Source of the DNA: JAHECW01 sp964641415
GTDB taxonomy: Bacteria > Acidobacteriota > Thermoanaerobaculia > Thermoanaerobaculales > Sulfomarinibacteraceae
NCBI GenBank assembly: GCA_964641415.1
Contig: CAZXMW010000006.1
Span: 1 to 64,000 of the forward strand
DNA: 64,000 nucleotides
Reading direction: 5' to 3'
Below are positions 41,797-51,445 of the stretch, piece by piece; the stretch's first letter is position 1; each line of letters opens with the position of its first letter. The notes beneath the pieces are model-generated. The model had not been told where the DNA came from. It searched no databases and saw only the letters and a program-made list of their open reading frames with translations. A program made the translations under genes and the position numbers.

Positions 41797-42882
41797 TCAG
41801 AACTTGAGAGTCATCGCGGTGGCGCCGTACTTCCACGACGTCGGGCCGCCTTGGCTTGGCGGTATCCTGTAGCGGTCCGGGATCGCGTCCCACCCTTCGT
41901 AGATGTTGCCCTTGACGATGATGCGCTGTTTCTCGGGCGGCGTTTCGTCGTCGGGCAGATCGCCGAAGACGTCGTACACCGTGCCGGGCGGAAACTCCCC
42001 GACATAGTCGCCGTACGGCATGAGCTCGTAGAGTCCGTCTCCGTCGACGTCGACCCGGATCCAACCGACCTGGAGAATTTCGACGTAGGATCCGTCGCCC
42101 TGCATGATGCGTATTTCGCTGTTGAAGGCGTCGATGATCCTCTTCGCGTCGGGAAGATCGCGCCGGAGGGCGAAGTAGAGCAGTCGGCTGGCCATCGGCC
42201 GTAGACCGATTTCGAGTTTCGTCTCCACCTCGCGAGGCTGGAACTCGATGAGGTGGCGCGCGACGAGCTCGTCGACAAGCAGGTAGTCGACTGCGCCGGC
42301 GAGCAGCCGGTCGAGGCTGTCCTGGTCGTTGCGCGTGCTGATGAAGAGTACGCCCTTGGCGTTTTCGATCAGCTCGCCGTAGGCGTACCGTCCCACCGTG
42401 GCGACCCGTTTTCCGGCAAGATCGTCGATCGTGGCCGCGGAAACGTCGCTCCCGGCCCGGCCGATGAGAACCAAACGGTTCTCCAGGTAGGGTACGGAGA
42501 ACAGGAGGTCCTCCTCGCGGCGCTCCGAACGCCACATGGCGGCGCTGCCGTCGAAGTCGCCGCGGCGGATTCCTGACTCGACGTCCTTCCAGCCGATGAT
42601 GGTGGTGGTCGCCTGGATACCGGCCCGTTCGAGAGCGGTGTGGACCAGCTCGACGGCGGCACGCTCGCTGCCCGGACTGCCGGTGAATGGTGGCCACTCG
42701 TCGGAAGCCAGCCGGAGCGTTGACGGATCGGCTGCGAACGCGGCCACCGCCGCGCCGGCGAGCCAGGCGGCAGCCGCCAGCCGGAATCTGACGATCCGTC
42801 GCCCGGTACGGCCCGCCGAACCGACCTCAGCGTGACGAACCGGATTCGAGGCGACATCGCGCGAGGCTGAGGGAGGCAGCAT
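41797..42882 (-). CDS. Exported substrate-binding protein, family 3 (amino-acid type)
   Basis: A 361-residue periplasmic protein. A long N-region leads to the signal helix (RLAAAAWLAGAAVAAFAAD). The mature part starts LRLASDEWPPFTG, then ERAGIQATTTIIGWKDVESG, FSVPYLENRLVLIG, TIDDLAGKRVATVGRYAYGE and DRLLAGAVDYLLVD, the two-lobe SBP_bac_3 pattern. After ~260 it carries a ~95-residue extension with an EF-hand-like acidic loop (RVDVDGDGLYEL), unusual for the family. No ABC permease or ATPase is adjacent, so it may feed a distant transporter or serve as a sensor. AAAGGA precedes the ATG at 42882. Confidence 0.82.
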   Translation of the reverse strand: MLPPSASRDVASNPVRHAEVGSAGRTGRRIVRFRLAAAAWLAGAAVAAFAADPSTLRLASDEWPPFTGSPGSERAAVELVHTALERAGIQATTTIIGWKDVESGIRRGDFDGSAAMWRSERREEDLLFSVPYLENRLVLIGRAGSDVSAATIDDLAGKRVATVGRYAYGELIENAKGVLFISTRNDQDSLDRLLAGAVDYLLVDELVARHLIEFQPREVETKLEIGLRPMASRLLYFALRRDLPDAKRIIDAFNSEIRIMQGDGSYVEILQVGWIRVDVDGDGLYELMPYGDYVGEFPPGTVYDVFGDLPDDETPPEKQRIIVKGNIYEGWDAIPDRYRIPPSQGGPTSWKYGATAMTLKF

Positions 42883-43208
42883 GGTGAAGGTCCTTTCGAT
42901 TCGCTTTCGACTCGCGCCGGTCGCTCCTGCGGGCGGCGAGGGCCAGGAACCATCGTGCCAGAGATCTCGACCTCCATTATTGCGCGATCGGTCGGTGACG
43001 GCCAGCCGACAGCGTGATCTTGGGGCGTCCGGACGACACCCCGACTGCGACCCCGGCAGTGTCGTCGCTCGGCGGCGGTCAGGTTTGGCCCGCGGTTTCG
43101 GGACGGCCGGGGTCGGCGTCGGGGACCGTTGACCCGGAATGCGAGTGGAGGCGGTGGCGTCCGCTGCACGTCCGGGCCTTTGCTCGTGAGTCGGGCGCCT
43201 TGCATCGT

Positions 43209-43238
43209 TTGAAGGTTGTGCTAATGTGCACATAGCAT
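43209..43238 (+). promoter_or_regulatory. Candidate promoter for the cyclophilin-like/secreted protein pair
   Basis: TTGAAG, 18 bp, TAGCAT in the 412 bp gap between divergent genes; the base composition turns AT-richer here (TGCTAATGTGCACATAGCAT). Nothing else is recognised between 42883 and 43208. Confidence 0.35.
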
Positions 43239-43294
43239 TTATCGAACGAATTGCGCTCTCCGTTGAACTGAATCCGGAGAGGGAGGAAATCGGA

Positions 43295-44335
43295 TTGCAG
43301 AGCCTCAAGGCGGCACCACGTCGACTGTCATCATCAATCACAGAGACGAAGATTCAGTCGCGTTTTCAACTGAGTCGCGCGGTCGCTCCGCCTTGGCTCG
43401 CGGTGGCGGTGGTGGCGGGATCGTTCGCGTTGATTCCGGCGGCTGCCGGCGCCGGCCAAGCTGAGGGTGCGGGTGCCGACGGGCTCCGAGTCGTCCTCGA
43501 CAGAGGTGAGATCGTCATCGCTCTCGACCGGGCCGCGGCGCCGGACTCGGTCCTGGCAATTCTGAAGCTGACGGAGCCCGCCCCCCGACCCGACGGCGAG
43601 ACCGCCGGGTACTATGACGGGCTGACCCTCGACCACACCTGGCCTCACATCGAGCTCGGAACCGGGGTCCGTTCGGACCAACCGGTGACGATTCCGCAGG
43701 AGATCTCCGCCGAGTCGCTCGGGCTCCACCGCGAGCACATCACTCGAGGCAGTGAGGCAATGAACCTCTGGCAGTTCGAGTTCGCGGAGGCCAACGAGCG
43801 GTGGAAGGCCCGGGGAAACCGCCCGGAGATCTTCGAAACATGGCTCGAGATCTTCGAGCAGACCGGGTCGGTGGACTTTTTGACGGCGGTATCCAGGAAG
43901 GAGATCAACGAGGTCCTCGGCTACCGGTACGTTCGGGGTCGAGAGAGTCTGCGCGCGCGCCGAGGCAGTGTCTATCTCAAGCCCAAATCAACCGTGGAAA
44001 ACAGCCCGGCGCTGCGGATTCTCCTCGCCGATCGGCCGCAGCTCGACGGCCGGGTCACCGTGATCGGTCGCGTCGTCAGCGGCCTCGAGCTGGCCCACGA
44101 GCTCTCACTGTGCGACCTCAAGACGTTCCGCAACCGTCCGGTCTACCAGCCCGTCGACCCGGTGGTGATCCGCCGGTTGGAGGCCGTCGACCTGGCGGAT
44201 GCGATTGCGGATGCCGATTCGTCCGGCGACGTCGACCAGCCCGATGGTGGACCGGAGCAGAGTCGGTCCGAGACACGAACCGAAACGGACAATCAGCCGC
44301 ACGACGCGGCCGAACCAGAAGGAGGAAGTCCATGA
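43295..44335 (+). CDS. Divergent cyclophilin-type peptidyl-prolyl isomerase, exported
   Basis: A 346-residue protein. Initiation is probably at TTG 43295, which has GGGAGG about nine bases upstream; a GTG at 43226 lacks such a site. The export signal (WLAVAVVAGSFALIPAAAGAG) sits after a ~40-residue lead. The cyclophilin-like core has RVVLDRGEIVIALDRAAAPDSVLAIL at its start and DGRVTVIGRVVSGLELAHELS near its end, with a long helical insert (WQFEFAEANERWKARG) between. The canonical FHR and GTGG-type catalytic motifs are not clear, so activity is uncertain. Its stop overlaps the next ATG (ATGA), coupling it to a large secreted protein, perhaps its folding client. Confidence 0.65.
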   Translation: MQSLKAAPRRLSSSITETKIQSRFQLSRAVAPPWLAVAVVAGSFALIPAAAGAGQAEGAGADGLRVVLDRGEIVIALDRAAAPDSVLAILKLTEPAPRPDGETAGYYDGLTLDHTWPHIELGTGVRSDQPVTIPQEISAESLGLHREHITRGSEAMNLWQFEFAEANERWKARGNRPEIFETWLEIFEQTGSVDFLTAVSRKEINEVLGYRYVRGRESLRARRGSVYLKPKSTVENSPALRILLADRPQLDGRVTVIGRVVSGLELAHELSLCDLKTFRNRPVYQPVDPVVIRRLEAVDLADAIADADSSGDVDQPDGGPEQSRSETRTETDNQPHDAAEPEGGSP

Positions 44336-46752
44336 GTCCCTCGATCACCAGAGCGATCATGATCACCCGCATCGATCCCCGGATCATCGTTTTCGCGGCA
44401 GTCGGCGCGGCGGTGCTCTGGACTCCGCTCGTCGCCGCCCAGAACCCCAACACCTCTCCGGTCCGGGACTTCGCGGCGCCGAGCGCCCCGTACGAGATGA
44501 CGGCTGCAGGATCCGTCCCGCGCCACGGGATCGAAGTGCCGCACCTCGAGGGCGGTCCGGTCGCGCCGGTTCCTTCCGAGGTGGTGAGCATGTCGGAGGT
44601 GCTCGAAGCGCCGCCCGAAGAGCTCGTGAACGGTCCCAGGTTCCACATTCAGGGCGATCCGGTCGAGGGCGGGCGGATCAACGGCGGGACCATCGAAGGC
44701 GGCATTCCGCCGGGACCGGAGTCCGAGGTTCCGGCAAGCGACCGCGGCGCGACCTATCTTGACTTCGAGGGCATCGACTCCTCGGGCTGGATCCCGCCCG
44801 ATACCGTGGTCGCGGTCGGTCGGTACGACATCGTCGAGGCGACCAACTCCGGCTTCGCCGTCTACTCGAAGACCGGGCGTGAGATTCAGGGTTACACGAC
44901 CTTCGCCTCGTTCTTCGGCACCAGCGAAACCCTCTTCGATCCCCGCATCGTCTACAACCCGACGAAGGACAGGTACGTGATTCTGATTCTCGAGCGGAAC
45001 CCGACGACGCAGTCGTCGAGGCTTCGCATCGCGATTTCCCAGCAGGCCTGGGCCGACGGAGACTGGTGGCGGTGGAACTTCAACGTCGAGCACAGTGACG
45101 AACTCGACTGGATGGACTACGCGACGCTCGGCGCGGACGACTACGGAATCTACTTCTGCGGCAACATGTACAACTGGACGGGCGGTTTCCGGTGGGCCAA
45201 GCTGTGGACCTTGTCGCCGGCCATGTGGACCGGTGGCACCGCGGTCGGTTGGCAGTTCTGGGACCTCGAGTTCTCCGGTGGCGACACGGCGTTCGGTCTC
45301 CAGTTCGCCGACCCCCACTCCATCAACAGCAACGAGGAGTCGTACTTCGTCAACACCTGGTCGGGCTTCGGGTCCGAGGTCGGCCTGTGGACGGTGACCG
45401 GGGACCGGTCCGGCGCTGGGGGCGCACCCGGTCTGTCGGTGACCACGATCAGCGGCCTGCCGTCCTACTACGCTCTCGGGGAGAACGTCGACCAGCCCGA
45501 CACCGGCTCTGACATCGACGGGGGCGACAGCCGGGTGATGAACGCCAAGTACGTCAATCGCCGAGTGTTCTTCACCCTGGGCACCGATGTCAACAACGAC
45601 GGGACCGATGGCGGCTGGTACACCGTGAAGCTCGACTCGGATGCCGGAACCCTCGACTGGAGTCACGTTCTCTGGACCAACAACCAGTACTACACCTATC
45701 CCGCGATCACCGTCGCGGGCGGCTCGAACTCGGCCAACATCGGCCTGCTCGGCACCTGGACCAACGGCACCGACCGCTACCCGAGCACGATCTACAAGAT
45801 CTACGACGACCACCCGAACTCGAGCTCGGGCGATTTCCTGCTGTATCAAGGCGGCGTCGCCTCCTATGTTCAGCGCGACTCGAACAGCCGCAACCGTTGG
45901 GGCGACTACAGCGGCGCCGATTACGACTGGGCCTGCGGCCACCTGGTCGGCGCGGCCGAGTTCACGGATGCGCTCAACAGCTGGTCGACCCAGATCCTGA
46001 TGACGACCTTCGACGCCGAGCCCGGCTGCCCGCGGATCGACATCACGAGCCCCGGCCAGGGCGATATGTTCGTCGGCGGAAGAACCCATACCATCGACTG
46101 GTCGAGGCTCTTCCTTCCAGCGGGCGACGACCTCTTCGTCTTCTACTCCGTCGACAACGGCGCCAGCTGGACGCAGATAGGAGGCGCTCTCCCGTCGAGC
46201 GCGACATCCGTCCAATGGACGACTCCGATCTTCACGTCCACCGGCCAGGGCAAGATCTTCGTCGGTTCCTGGGACGGCAGCGCGTACACCACCACCGACC
46301 GCAGCGACTTCAACTTCGACATGGCGGGCTGTGTCGACGATCTCTACGAACCGAACGACGTCTGTTTCGGCGACGAGATTCCGATCGGAACGTCACAAAA
46401 CCACGTTGCGTGCGACAACGATTGGATCGCGTTCTACCCGACCGCCGGCGCGACCTACCGCATCGAGACATCGGCACTGCAGGGCGGCGCCGACACGGTC
46501 ATGAGCCTCCATGAGGACTGTGGTCCCACAGTGGCCTTCGACGACGACGGCGGCGCCGGTCAGGCATCGCTCATCGACTACACGTCGACCACGGGAACCG
46601 CCCTCGACGTCGAGGTCACCATGTTCTCCGGCGCCTATGCGGCGGACAAGAGCTACACGATCGCCGTCACCTGCACGACATGCTGCGACGGCGCCTGCTT
46701 GCTGTTCGCCGACGGCTTCGAGAGCGGTGACACGTCGGCCTGGGGTCCGTAG
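44332..46752 (+). CDS. Large secreted protein with pre-peptidase-like C-domain and DGFESG C-terminal motif
   Basis: An 806-residue exported protein with signal helix IIVFAAVGAAVLWTPLVAAQ. The central region is beta-rich and aromatic (FEGIDSSGWIPPDTVVAVG; FDPRIVYNPTKDRYVILIL; DYATLGADDYGIYFCGNMY), a propeller-like domain. Later come a Ser/Thr-rich adhesive domain (RIDITSPGQGDMFVGG) and a PPC-like beta sandwich (DDLYEPNDVCFGDE, DWIAFYPTAGATYRIET). It ends LLFADGFESGDTSAWGP. GAAGGAGGAAG precedes the ATG. No protease active site was found. Likely surface or extracellular. Confidence 0.8.
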   Translation: MSPSITRAIMITRIDPRIIVFAAVGAAVLWTPLVAAQNPNTSPVRDFAAPSAPYEMTAAGSVPRHGIEVPHLEGGPVAPVPSEVVSMSEVLEAPPEELVNGPRFHIQGDPVEGGRINGGTIEGGIPPGPESEVPASDRGATYLDFEGIDSSGWIPPDTVVAVGRYDIVEATNSGFAVYSKTGREIQGYTTFASFFGTSETLFDPRIVYNPTKDRYVILILERNPTTQSSRLRIAISQQAWADGDWWRWNFNVEHSDELDWMDYATLGADDYGIYFCGNMYNWTGGFRWAKLWTLSPAMWTGGTAVGWQFWDLEFSGGDTAFGLQFADPHSINSNEESYFVNTWSGFGSEVGLWTVTGDRSGAGGAPGLSVTTISGLPSYYALGENVDQPDTGSDIDGGDSRVMNAKYVNRRVFFTLGTDVNNDGTDGGWYTVKLDSDAGTLDWSHVLWTNNQYYTYPAITVAGGSNSANIGLLGTWTNGTDRYPSTIYKIYDDHPNSSSGDFLLYQGGVASYVQRDSNSRNRWGDYSGADYDWACGHLVGAAEFTDALNSWSTQILMTTFDAEPGCPRIDITSPGQGDMFVGGRTHTIDWSRLFLPAGDDLFVFYSVDNGASWTQIGGALPSSATSVQWTTPIFTSTGQGKIFVGSWDGSAYTTTDRSDFNFDMAGCVDDLYEPNDVCFGDEIPIGTSQNHVACDNDWIAFYPTAGATYRIETSALQGGADTVMSLHEDCGPTVAFDDDGGAGQASLIDYTSTTGTALDVEVTMFSGAYAADKSYTIAVTCTTCCDGACLLFADGFESGDTSAWGP

Positions 46753-47112
46753 ACCGTTCCCGTCAGCTGCCTGCCCCTCGCTGCTTCTGGTCAGCGTCGG
46801 CGTTGTGTCGCTCGTAGCGGTCGGGGTGACCCTGTGGGGGCTCAGGGGAGTCGAGGTCGGGTCGGGCCGAGTCGTTTGCAGGACCCGTCTCACCTGTGAT
46901 CCCTCGGGGGTCTGGATTGCGGATCAGATGACACCGAGGATTTCGCTGTGGTACTCCACCAGCGACGGATAGGTCGTCGTCCCGGGCGATTGAAGGTGCA
47001 GGGCGTCGGGTAGCGGAAGGCCCAGGACAGGGCTGCCACGATGCCCGCGACAAGGTCGAACGACAGGAACACCGGCCGTCTCCAACGCTGCTCGATGTGG
47101 GGTCCGGCCCCG
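46753..47112. other. Intergenic region, possible decayed minus-strand reading frame
   Basis: Between the secreted protein and the symporter (convergent). On the minus strand a short frame ends with SLVEYHSEILGVI and a stop at 46924; it looks coding-like but has no start, ribosome site or family I recognise. Nothing else is supported. Confidence 0.3.
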
Positions 47113-48597
47113 TCAGTTTTTGCCGGCGGCTCTCTCGGGCGGCGCGTGGCCGGATCCGGCGCCGCCGCCGCTGCCGTTGACAAGGATCGACACCGCCACG
47201 AACACCACGGCCGACACGCCGATGCCGAAGACGTTGCCGTCCAGACCCAGGGGCAGATCGGCCGTCACGAGCTCGAGGACGACCGTGGTGGCGCCGCCGA
47301 GGACCATGGCCGCCATGGCGCCGGCCGGGCTCGCCCGTTTCCAGAACAGGGCGCCGATGACCGGCACGAGCAGACCCGAGACCATGAAGGCGTACGAGTA
47401 GAGCATCAGATCGAGGACGTTGGTCATGGACGCGGCGAGCAGCAGGGCGAAGATGCCGAGGGCGAGAGTCGCCGCCTGGGACATCCTCAGGAAAGGCGTG
47501 CCTGAAGCCCGGACCTTTCTCAGCCGGCCGACGATGTCGCTCACCACATTGCCCGAGCAGGCCATGAGACAGCTGTCCGCGGTCGACAGGATGGCCGAAA
47601 AGTAGGCGGACATCATCAGACCCATGAGACCGACCGGAAGCACGGTGCGCAACAGCATCGGCAGACCGGTCTCGGGATCGGTCGCCGAAATGTCGGCGGG
47701 CCCCAGGTAGTCGAACATCCCCTGGTCGGCGGCAACTCGCGCGAGCAGACCGAGGGTGACGCCCATTATGGCCATGACCGGCCACTCGAGCAGACCCGCC
47801 ACGAACCAGGCGCGCTTGGCGGTGCGCTCGTCGCGGCAGGCGTAGATTCTCTGGTACAGGGTCATGGCCACGAACCAGATGGGGATGATCGTGACCCCCC
47901 AATTGACCAGGTTCTGCCAGCTCAGGTTGGTCAGGGTGAGCATTTCCGGGGCGAGCACCGATCGGATCTCGGACCATCCACCGACCGCGTTGTAGGACAC
48001 CGGCAGGCCGATGAACACTAAACCGAGGATCAGGATCGCCCACTGGACCGTGTCGGTGTAGATCACCGCCTTGAGCCCGCCCATGACCGTGTAGCCGACC
48101 GCGATGGCGCCCATGATGATGAGGGCCGTCTTGAGGTCGAGGCCCTGGAAAGAACCGCTGGCCAGCTTGGCGCCGGCCAGGATCTGCGAGGCGGTGAAGC
48201 CGATGTAGCCGATCGCTGAGATGATGCCGGCGACGAGAGCGACGGGTCGCGAGTAGAAGAACTCGAAGATGTCCGGAAAGGTCAGTGCAGTTTCGAAGGC
48301 CGGGTTGCGCTTGACCTTCGGAATCAGCAGGACTGCGCTCAGCCACGCGCCGACGAGTCCGGTGAACAGCATCCAGGAGCCGGACAGACCCATGGTGAAT
48401 CCGAGCCCCCCGAGGCCGATGGAGAACCCGCCTCCGACGTCAGTTGCAACGACCGACATCCCGACGTGCACGCTGCCCATGCCCCGGCCGCCGACGTAGT
48501 AGTCGTCGGCGCCCTTGTTCCGGCGCAGGAAGTAGAATCCGATGCCCAGCATGATGACCATGTAGAGCAGGAAGATCGAGAGATCGATCGGGTGCAT
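47113..48597 (-). CDS. Sodium:solute symporter (SSS family)
   Basis: A 494-residue transporter with 13 or so helices. It opens LSIFLLYMVIMLGIGFYFLRRNKGADDYYVGGRGMG and continues FSIGLGGLGFTMGLSG, FFYSRPVALVAGIISAIGYIGF and TVQWAILILGLVF, the SSS pattern (given here by landmarks). These carriers couple Na+ entry to uptake of sugars, amino acids or carboxylates; no substrate clue exists in the neighbours. GAGGAG precedes the ATG at 48597. The upstream 230 bp holds no gene. Confidence 0.9.
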   Translation of the reverse strand: MHPIDLSIFLLYMVIMLGIGFYFLRRNKGADDYYVGGRGMGSVHVGMSVVATDVGGGFSIGLGGLGFTMGLSGSWMLFTGLVGAWLSAVLLIPKVKRNPAFETALTFPDIFEFFYSRPVALVAGIISAIGYIGFTASQILAGAKLASGSFQGLDLKTALIIMGAIAVGYTVMGGLKAVIYTDTVQWAILILGLVFIGLPVSYNAVGGWSEIRSVLAPEMLTLTNLSWQNLVNWGVTIIPIWFVAMTLYQRIYACRDERTAKRAWFVAGLLEWPVMAIMGVTLGLLARVAADQGMFDYLGPADISATDPETGLPMLLRTVLPVGLMGLMMSAYFSAILSTADSCLMACSGNVVSDIVGRLRKVRASGTPFLRMSQAATLALGIFALLLAASMTNVLDLMLYSYAFMVSGLLVPVIGALFWKRASPAGAMAAMVLGGATTVVLELVTADLPLGLDGNVFGIGVSAVVFVAVSILVNGSGGGAGSGHAPPERAAGKN

Positions 48598-48827
48598 TGC
48601 GGCTACTCCTCGGGATTCGTTCGCGTGGTGCGATGGCGGCCGGTCGAGCGCGCTCGGCGCGAACCTCAAGGATCGGCGGCGGTCTCCATCCAGGGTCGAC
48701 CGTCTCGTCGTTCGAGTGTCATCCCGCCCATTGTTGCACTGCCCCGGGGATCCTGCACGGGCGAGTCGATGTGCGCTGGTATTTTCTCGTCGGCATGAGG
48801 AGCACGCGATCGCTCGGGGAAAGGGGC

Positions 48828-49264
48828 ATGACCGCAGGATGCAACGATGCTGTCGCGTTCGACAACGAGCGGTATCTCGCGGAGCAGAGCGAGGCGATTC
48901 TCGACAAGATCACCGGTGAGTCCATCAGCACCTGGACCTCATGAGTCCGGCAGTGATCGGATCCATCGGCACCCTGCGCAAAGAGCTGCTCGGTCAGAAG
49001 TCCATCAGCCTGAACCTGGAGGAGACGCTCATCGCGTTGAGCATCAGCTCGACCACCAGCCCGACTGCAGACCAGGCGATGCAGCAGCCTCCGAAGCTGT
49101 CGGGCTGTGAGCCCCACCTCACCCACCTGCCGACGCCCGGCGACGAACGGGGTCTCCGGCGGCTCGGTGTCAACCTGACGTGCGATTCCCACTTCGCATC
49201 CAACAGGCTCTTCGTGTCGGAGCGGACGGGCACCTTCGCCCCCGGGGCCTGTGCCGGTGATTGA
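48828..49264 (+). pseudogene. DUF1846-family gene with large internal deletion and frameshift
   Basis: The first 28 codons (MTAGCNDAVAFDNERYLAEQ then SEAILDKI) match the N-terminus of DUF1846 proteins, which begin around a FDNxxYLxxQS motif. After ~48911 the frame is lost. From ~48920 a different frame reads HLDLMSPAVIGSIGTLRKELLG, ISLNLEETLIALSIS, PKLSGCEPHLTHLPTPGDERGL and LGVNLTCDSHF, the C-terminus of the same family. Family members are about 490-500 residues as I recall; only ~140 codons remain, so roughly 350 central codons are missing. AAAGG still precedes the ATG. Confidence 0.8.
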
Positions 49265-49337
49265 CCGCCGCGAAGCGACGCTTTACGGTGTCAGGAGCCC
49301 GCCGGACGCGACGTCCGGAACGTCGACGGAGGATCCG

Positions 49338-49844
49338 ATGTATTTCCTCGCACCACCGGAGCCGCCATCCGACGATCCCCGGTGGAAGATGGTGGCAGCG
49401 GTCATGCGCCGGCACGGCCATCGCCCGGATGCCGCGATCGAGAGCCTGCACGCGGTGCAGGAGGCGTTCGGCCACCTCGATCCGGAGGCGCTTCGGTACG
49501 TTGCCGTCAGCCTCCGGGTGCCGCTGAGCCGGATGTACGGGCTGGCGACCTTCTACCACTTCTTCTCGCTCGATCCGCCGGGCGATCACACCTGCATTCT
49601 GTGCACCGGGACGGCGTGCTACATCAAGGGCGTTCCCGGCATCGTCGCCGCCGTGCGGTCGGCCTTCGGGCTCGAGCTCGGCGAGACCGCCGCCGACCGG
49701 TCGCTGTCGTTCAAGAGCGCCCGCTGCCTCGGCGCCTGCGGCCAGGCGCCGATCGCCGTCATCGACGATGCGATGGTCGGCAGCTTGACGCCCGAGTCGG
49801 CCGTCGAGGAGCTTCGAAAGGTCATGAGCCATGGCGACGACTGA
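49338..49844 (+). CDS. hoxE: NAD-linked [NiFe] hydrogenase, NuoE-like 2Fe-2S subunit
   Basis: A 168-residue thioredoxin-like ferredoxin. The helical start HRPDAAIESLHAVQEAFGHL is followed by the 2Fe-2S ligands in CTGTACYIKG and ARCLGACGQAP, the NuoE/HoxE pattern. It connects the diaphorase part of the enzyme to partners. GGAGG precedes the ATG at 49338; the longer frame to 49251 lacks a site. It overlaps hoxF by 14 bp and opens a five-gene operon hoxEFUYH. Confidence 0.9.
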   Translation: MYFLAPPEPPSDDPRWKMVAAVMRRHGHRPDAAIESLHAVQEAFGHLDPEALRYVAVSLRVPLSRMYGLATFYHFFSLDPPGDHTCILCTGTACYIKGVPGIVAAVRSAFGLELGETAADRSLSFKSARCLGACGQAPIAVIDDAMVGSLTPESAVEELRKVMSHGDD

Positions 49845-51444
49845 AGACCTCGAGGAGGTCATTGCTGAAGAGCGCGAACGAATGGCGGCGTTCCGCCACC
49901 GTCTGCTCGTGTGCACCGCGTCGGGCTGCCCCAACGGCCGCATCGTTCGCGACGCGCTCGCCGAGGCCGTCGCTGAAGAGGGCCTCGCAGACGAGATCGA
50001 CGTGGCCGGCGTCGGCTGCATGGGGCTGTGCGCGAAAGGCACTCTGGTTGCGGTTCTGCCGGCGGAAATCCTGTACGGGCCGGTGACGCCGTCAGACGTT
50101 CGGGAGGTTGTCTCGTCGCTCGGCGGCGAGCCGGTCCGGCGCCTGGTCGTCGATCTCGAGATGCCGTTCTTCACCCGCCAGCGAAAGGTCGTGCTCGAGA
50201 ACTCGGGCCGGGTCGATCCCGACCGGATCGAGAGCGCACTCGATGCCGGCGGCTACGCCTCGCTGGTTCGCGCGCTGACCGAGATGACGCCGTTCGCGGT
50301 CATCGACGAAGTGACCCGGTCAGGTCTGCGCGGTCGCGGCGGCGGAGGCTACCCGACCGGTCTCAAGTGGTCGACGGTGGCCAAGTCCGAGGGCGACCAG
50401 AAGATCGTCATCTGCAACGCCGACGAGGGCGACCCCGGCGCCTTCATGGACCGCTCGGTGCTCGAGTCGGACCCGCACCGGGTGCTCGAGGGCATGGCCA
50501 TCGCCGCCTACGCGGTGGGTGCAAACCAGGGCTACATCTACGTCCGCGCCGAGTACCCCCTCGCCATCGAGCGGCTCCAGACCGCCATCAAGCGCGCGCG
50601 GCGACTGGGCCTGCTCGGCTCGAGCGTCGTGTCGACCCCGTTCAACTTCAAGGTGGAGGTCCGGCTCGGCGCCGGCGCCTTCGTGTGCGGCGAGGAGACG
50701 GCCCTCATCGCCTCCATCGAGGGCCGGCAGGGCTTCCCGGTCCCGAGACCGCCGTATCCCGCCGAGCGCGGGCTGTGGGATCGCCCGACCCTGATCAACA
50801 ACGTCGAGACCTTCGCCAACGTGCCGTCGATCATCCGCGACGGCGGCGACGCGTTCGCCGCCGTCGGCACCGAGCGATCCAAGGGGACCAAGGTGTTCGC
50901 TCTCGCCGGCCGGGTCGTCAACACCGGACTCATCGAGGTGCCCATGGGAACAACCCTCGGCGAGATCATCGTTGACATGGGCGGAGGAGTTTCGGGCGGA
51001 CTCGCCTGCAAGGCAGTGCAGACCGGGGGACCGTCCGGCGGATGCGTACCGGCCCATCTGTTCGAGACGCCGGTCGACTACGAGAGCTTGCTCGACCTCG
51101 GCTCGATGATGGGGTCCGGCGGGATGATCGTCATGGACGAGTCCTCCGACATGGTCGACGTGGCGAGGTTCTTCATGGAGTTCTGCATGACCGAGAGCTG
51201 CGGCAAGTGCGTTCCGTGCCGGGTCGGCACCGCCCAGCTGCACGATCTGCTGCGACGGATCACCGACCGGCAGGCGTCGCCCGACGAGCTCGCGACGCTC
51301 GAGGCGCTGTGCGAGATGGTTCGCGACACCTCGCTGTGCGGGCTCGGGCAGTCGGCGCCCAACCCGGTCCTGTCGACGCTCCGCCATTTCCGCGATGAGT
51401 ACGTCGAGCGGCTGTCGGCCCACGCGACGGCCGGGGAGGTGTGA
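49831..51444 (+). CDS. hoxF: NAD-linked [NiFe] hydrogenase, NuoF-like diaphorase subunit (FMN/NAD)
   Basis: A 537-residue flavoprotein. An N-terminal thioredoxin-like domain has ligands CTASGCPNG and GVGCMGLCAKG. The FMN/NAD part begins RSGLRGRGGGGYPTGLKW, then NADEGDPGAFMDRS and YVRAEYPLAIERL. The C-terminal 4Fe-4S site is ESCGKCVPCRVG with a final Cys in TSLCGLGQSAP. This is the NAD(P)H-oxidising half of the hydrogenase. It overlaps hoxE and ends 1 bp before hoxU's ATG. Confidence 0.93.
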   Translation: MATTEDLEEVIAEERERMAAFRHRLLVCTASGCPNGRIVRDALAEAVAEEGLADEIDVAGVGCMGLCAKGTLVAVLPAEILYGPVTPSDVREVVSSLGGEPVRRLVVDLEMPFFTRQRKVVLENSGRVDPDRIESALDAGGYASLVRALTEMTPFAVIDEVTRSGLRGRGGGGYPTGLKWSTVAKSEGDQKIVICNADEGDPGAFMDRSVLESDPHRVLEGMAIAAYAVGANQGYIYVRAEYPLAIERLQTAIKRARRLGLLGSSVVSTPFNFKVEVRLGAGAFVCGEETALIASIEGRQGFPVPRPPYPAERGLWDRPTLINNVETFANVPSIIRDGGDAFAAVGTERSKGTKVFALAGRVVNTGLIEVPMGTTLGEIIVDMGGGVSGGLACKAVQTGGPSGGCVPAHLFETPVDYESLLDLGSMMGSGGMIVMDESSDMVDVARFFMEFCMTESCGKCVPCRVGTAQLHDLLRRITDRQASPDELATLEALCEMVRDTSLCGLGQSAPNPVLSTLRHFRDEYVERLSAHATAGEV

Positions 51445-51445
51445 G

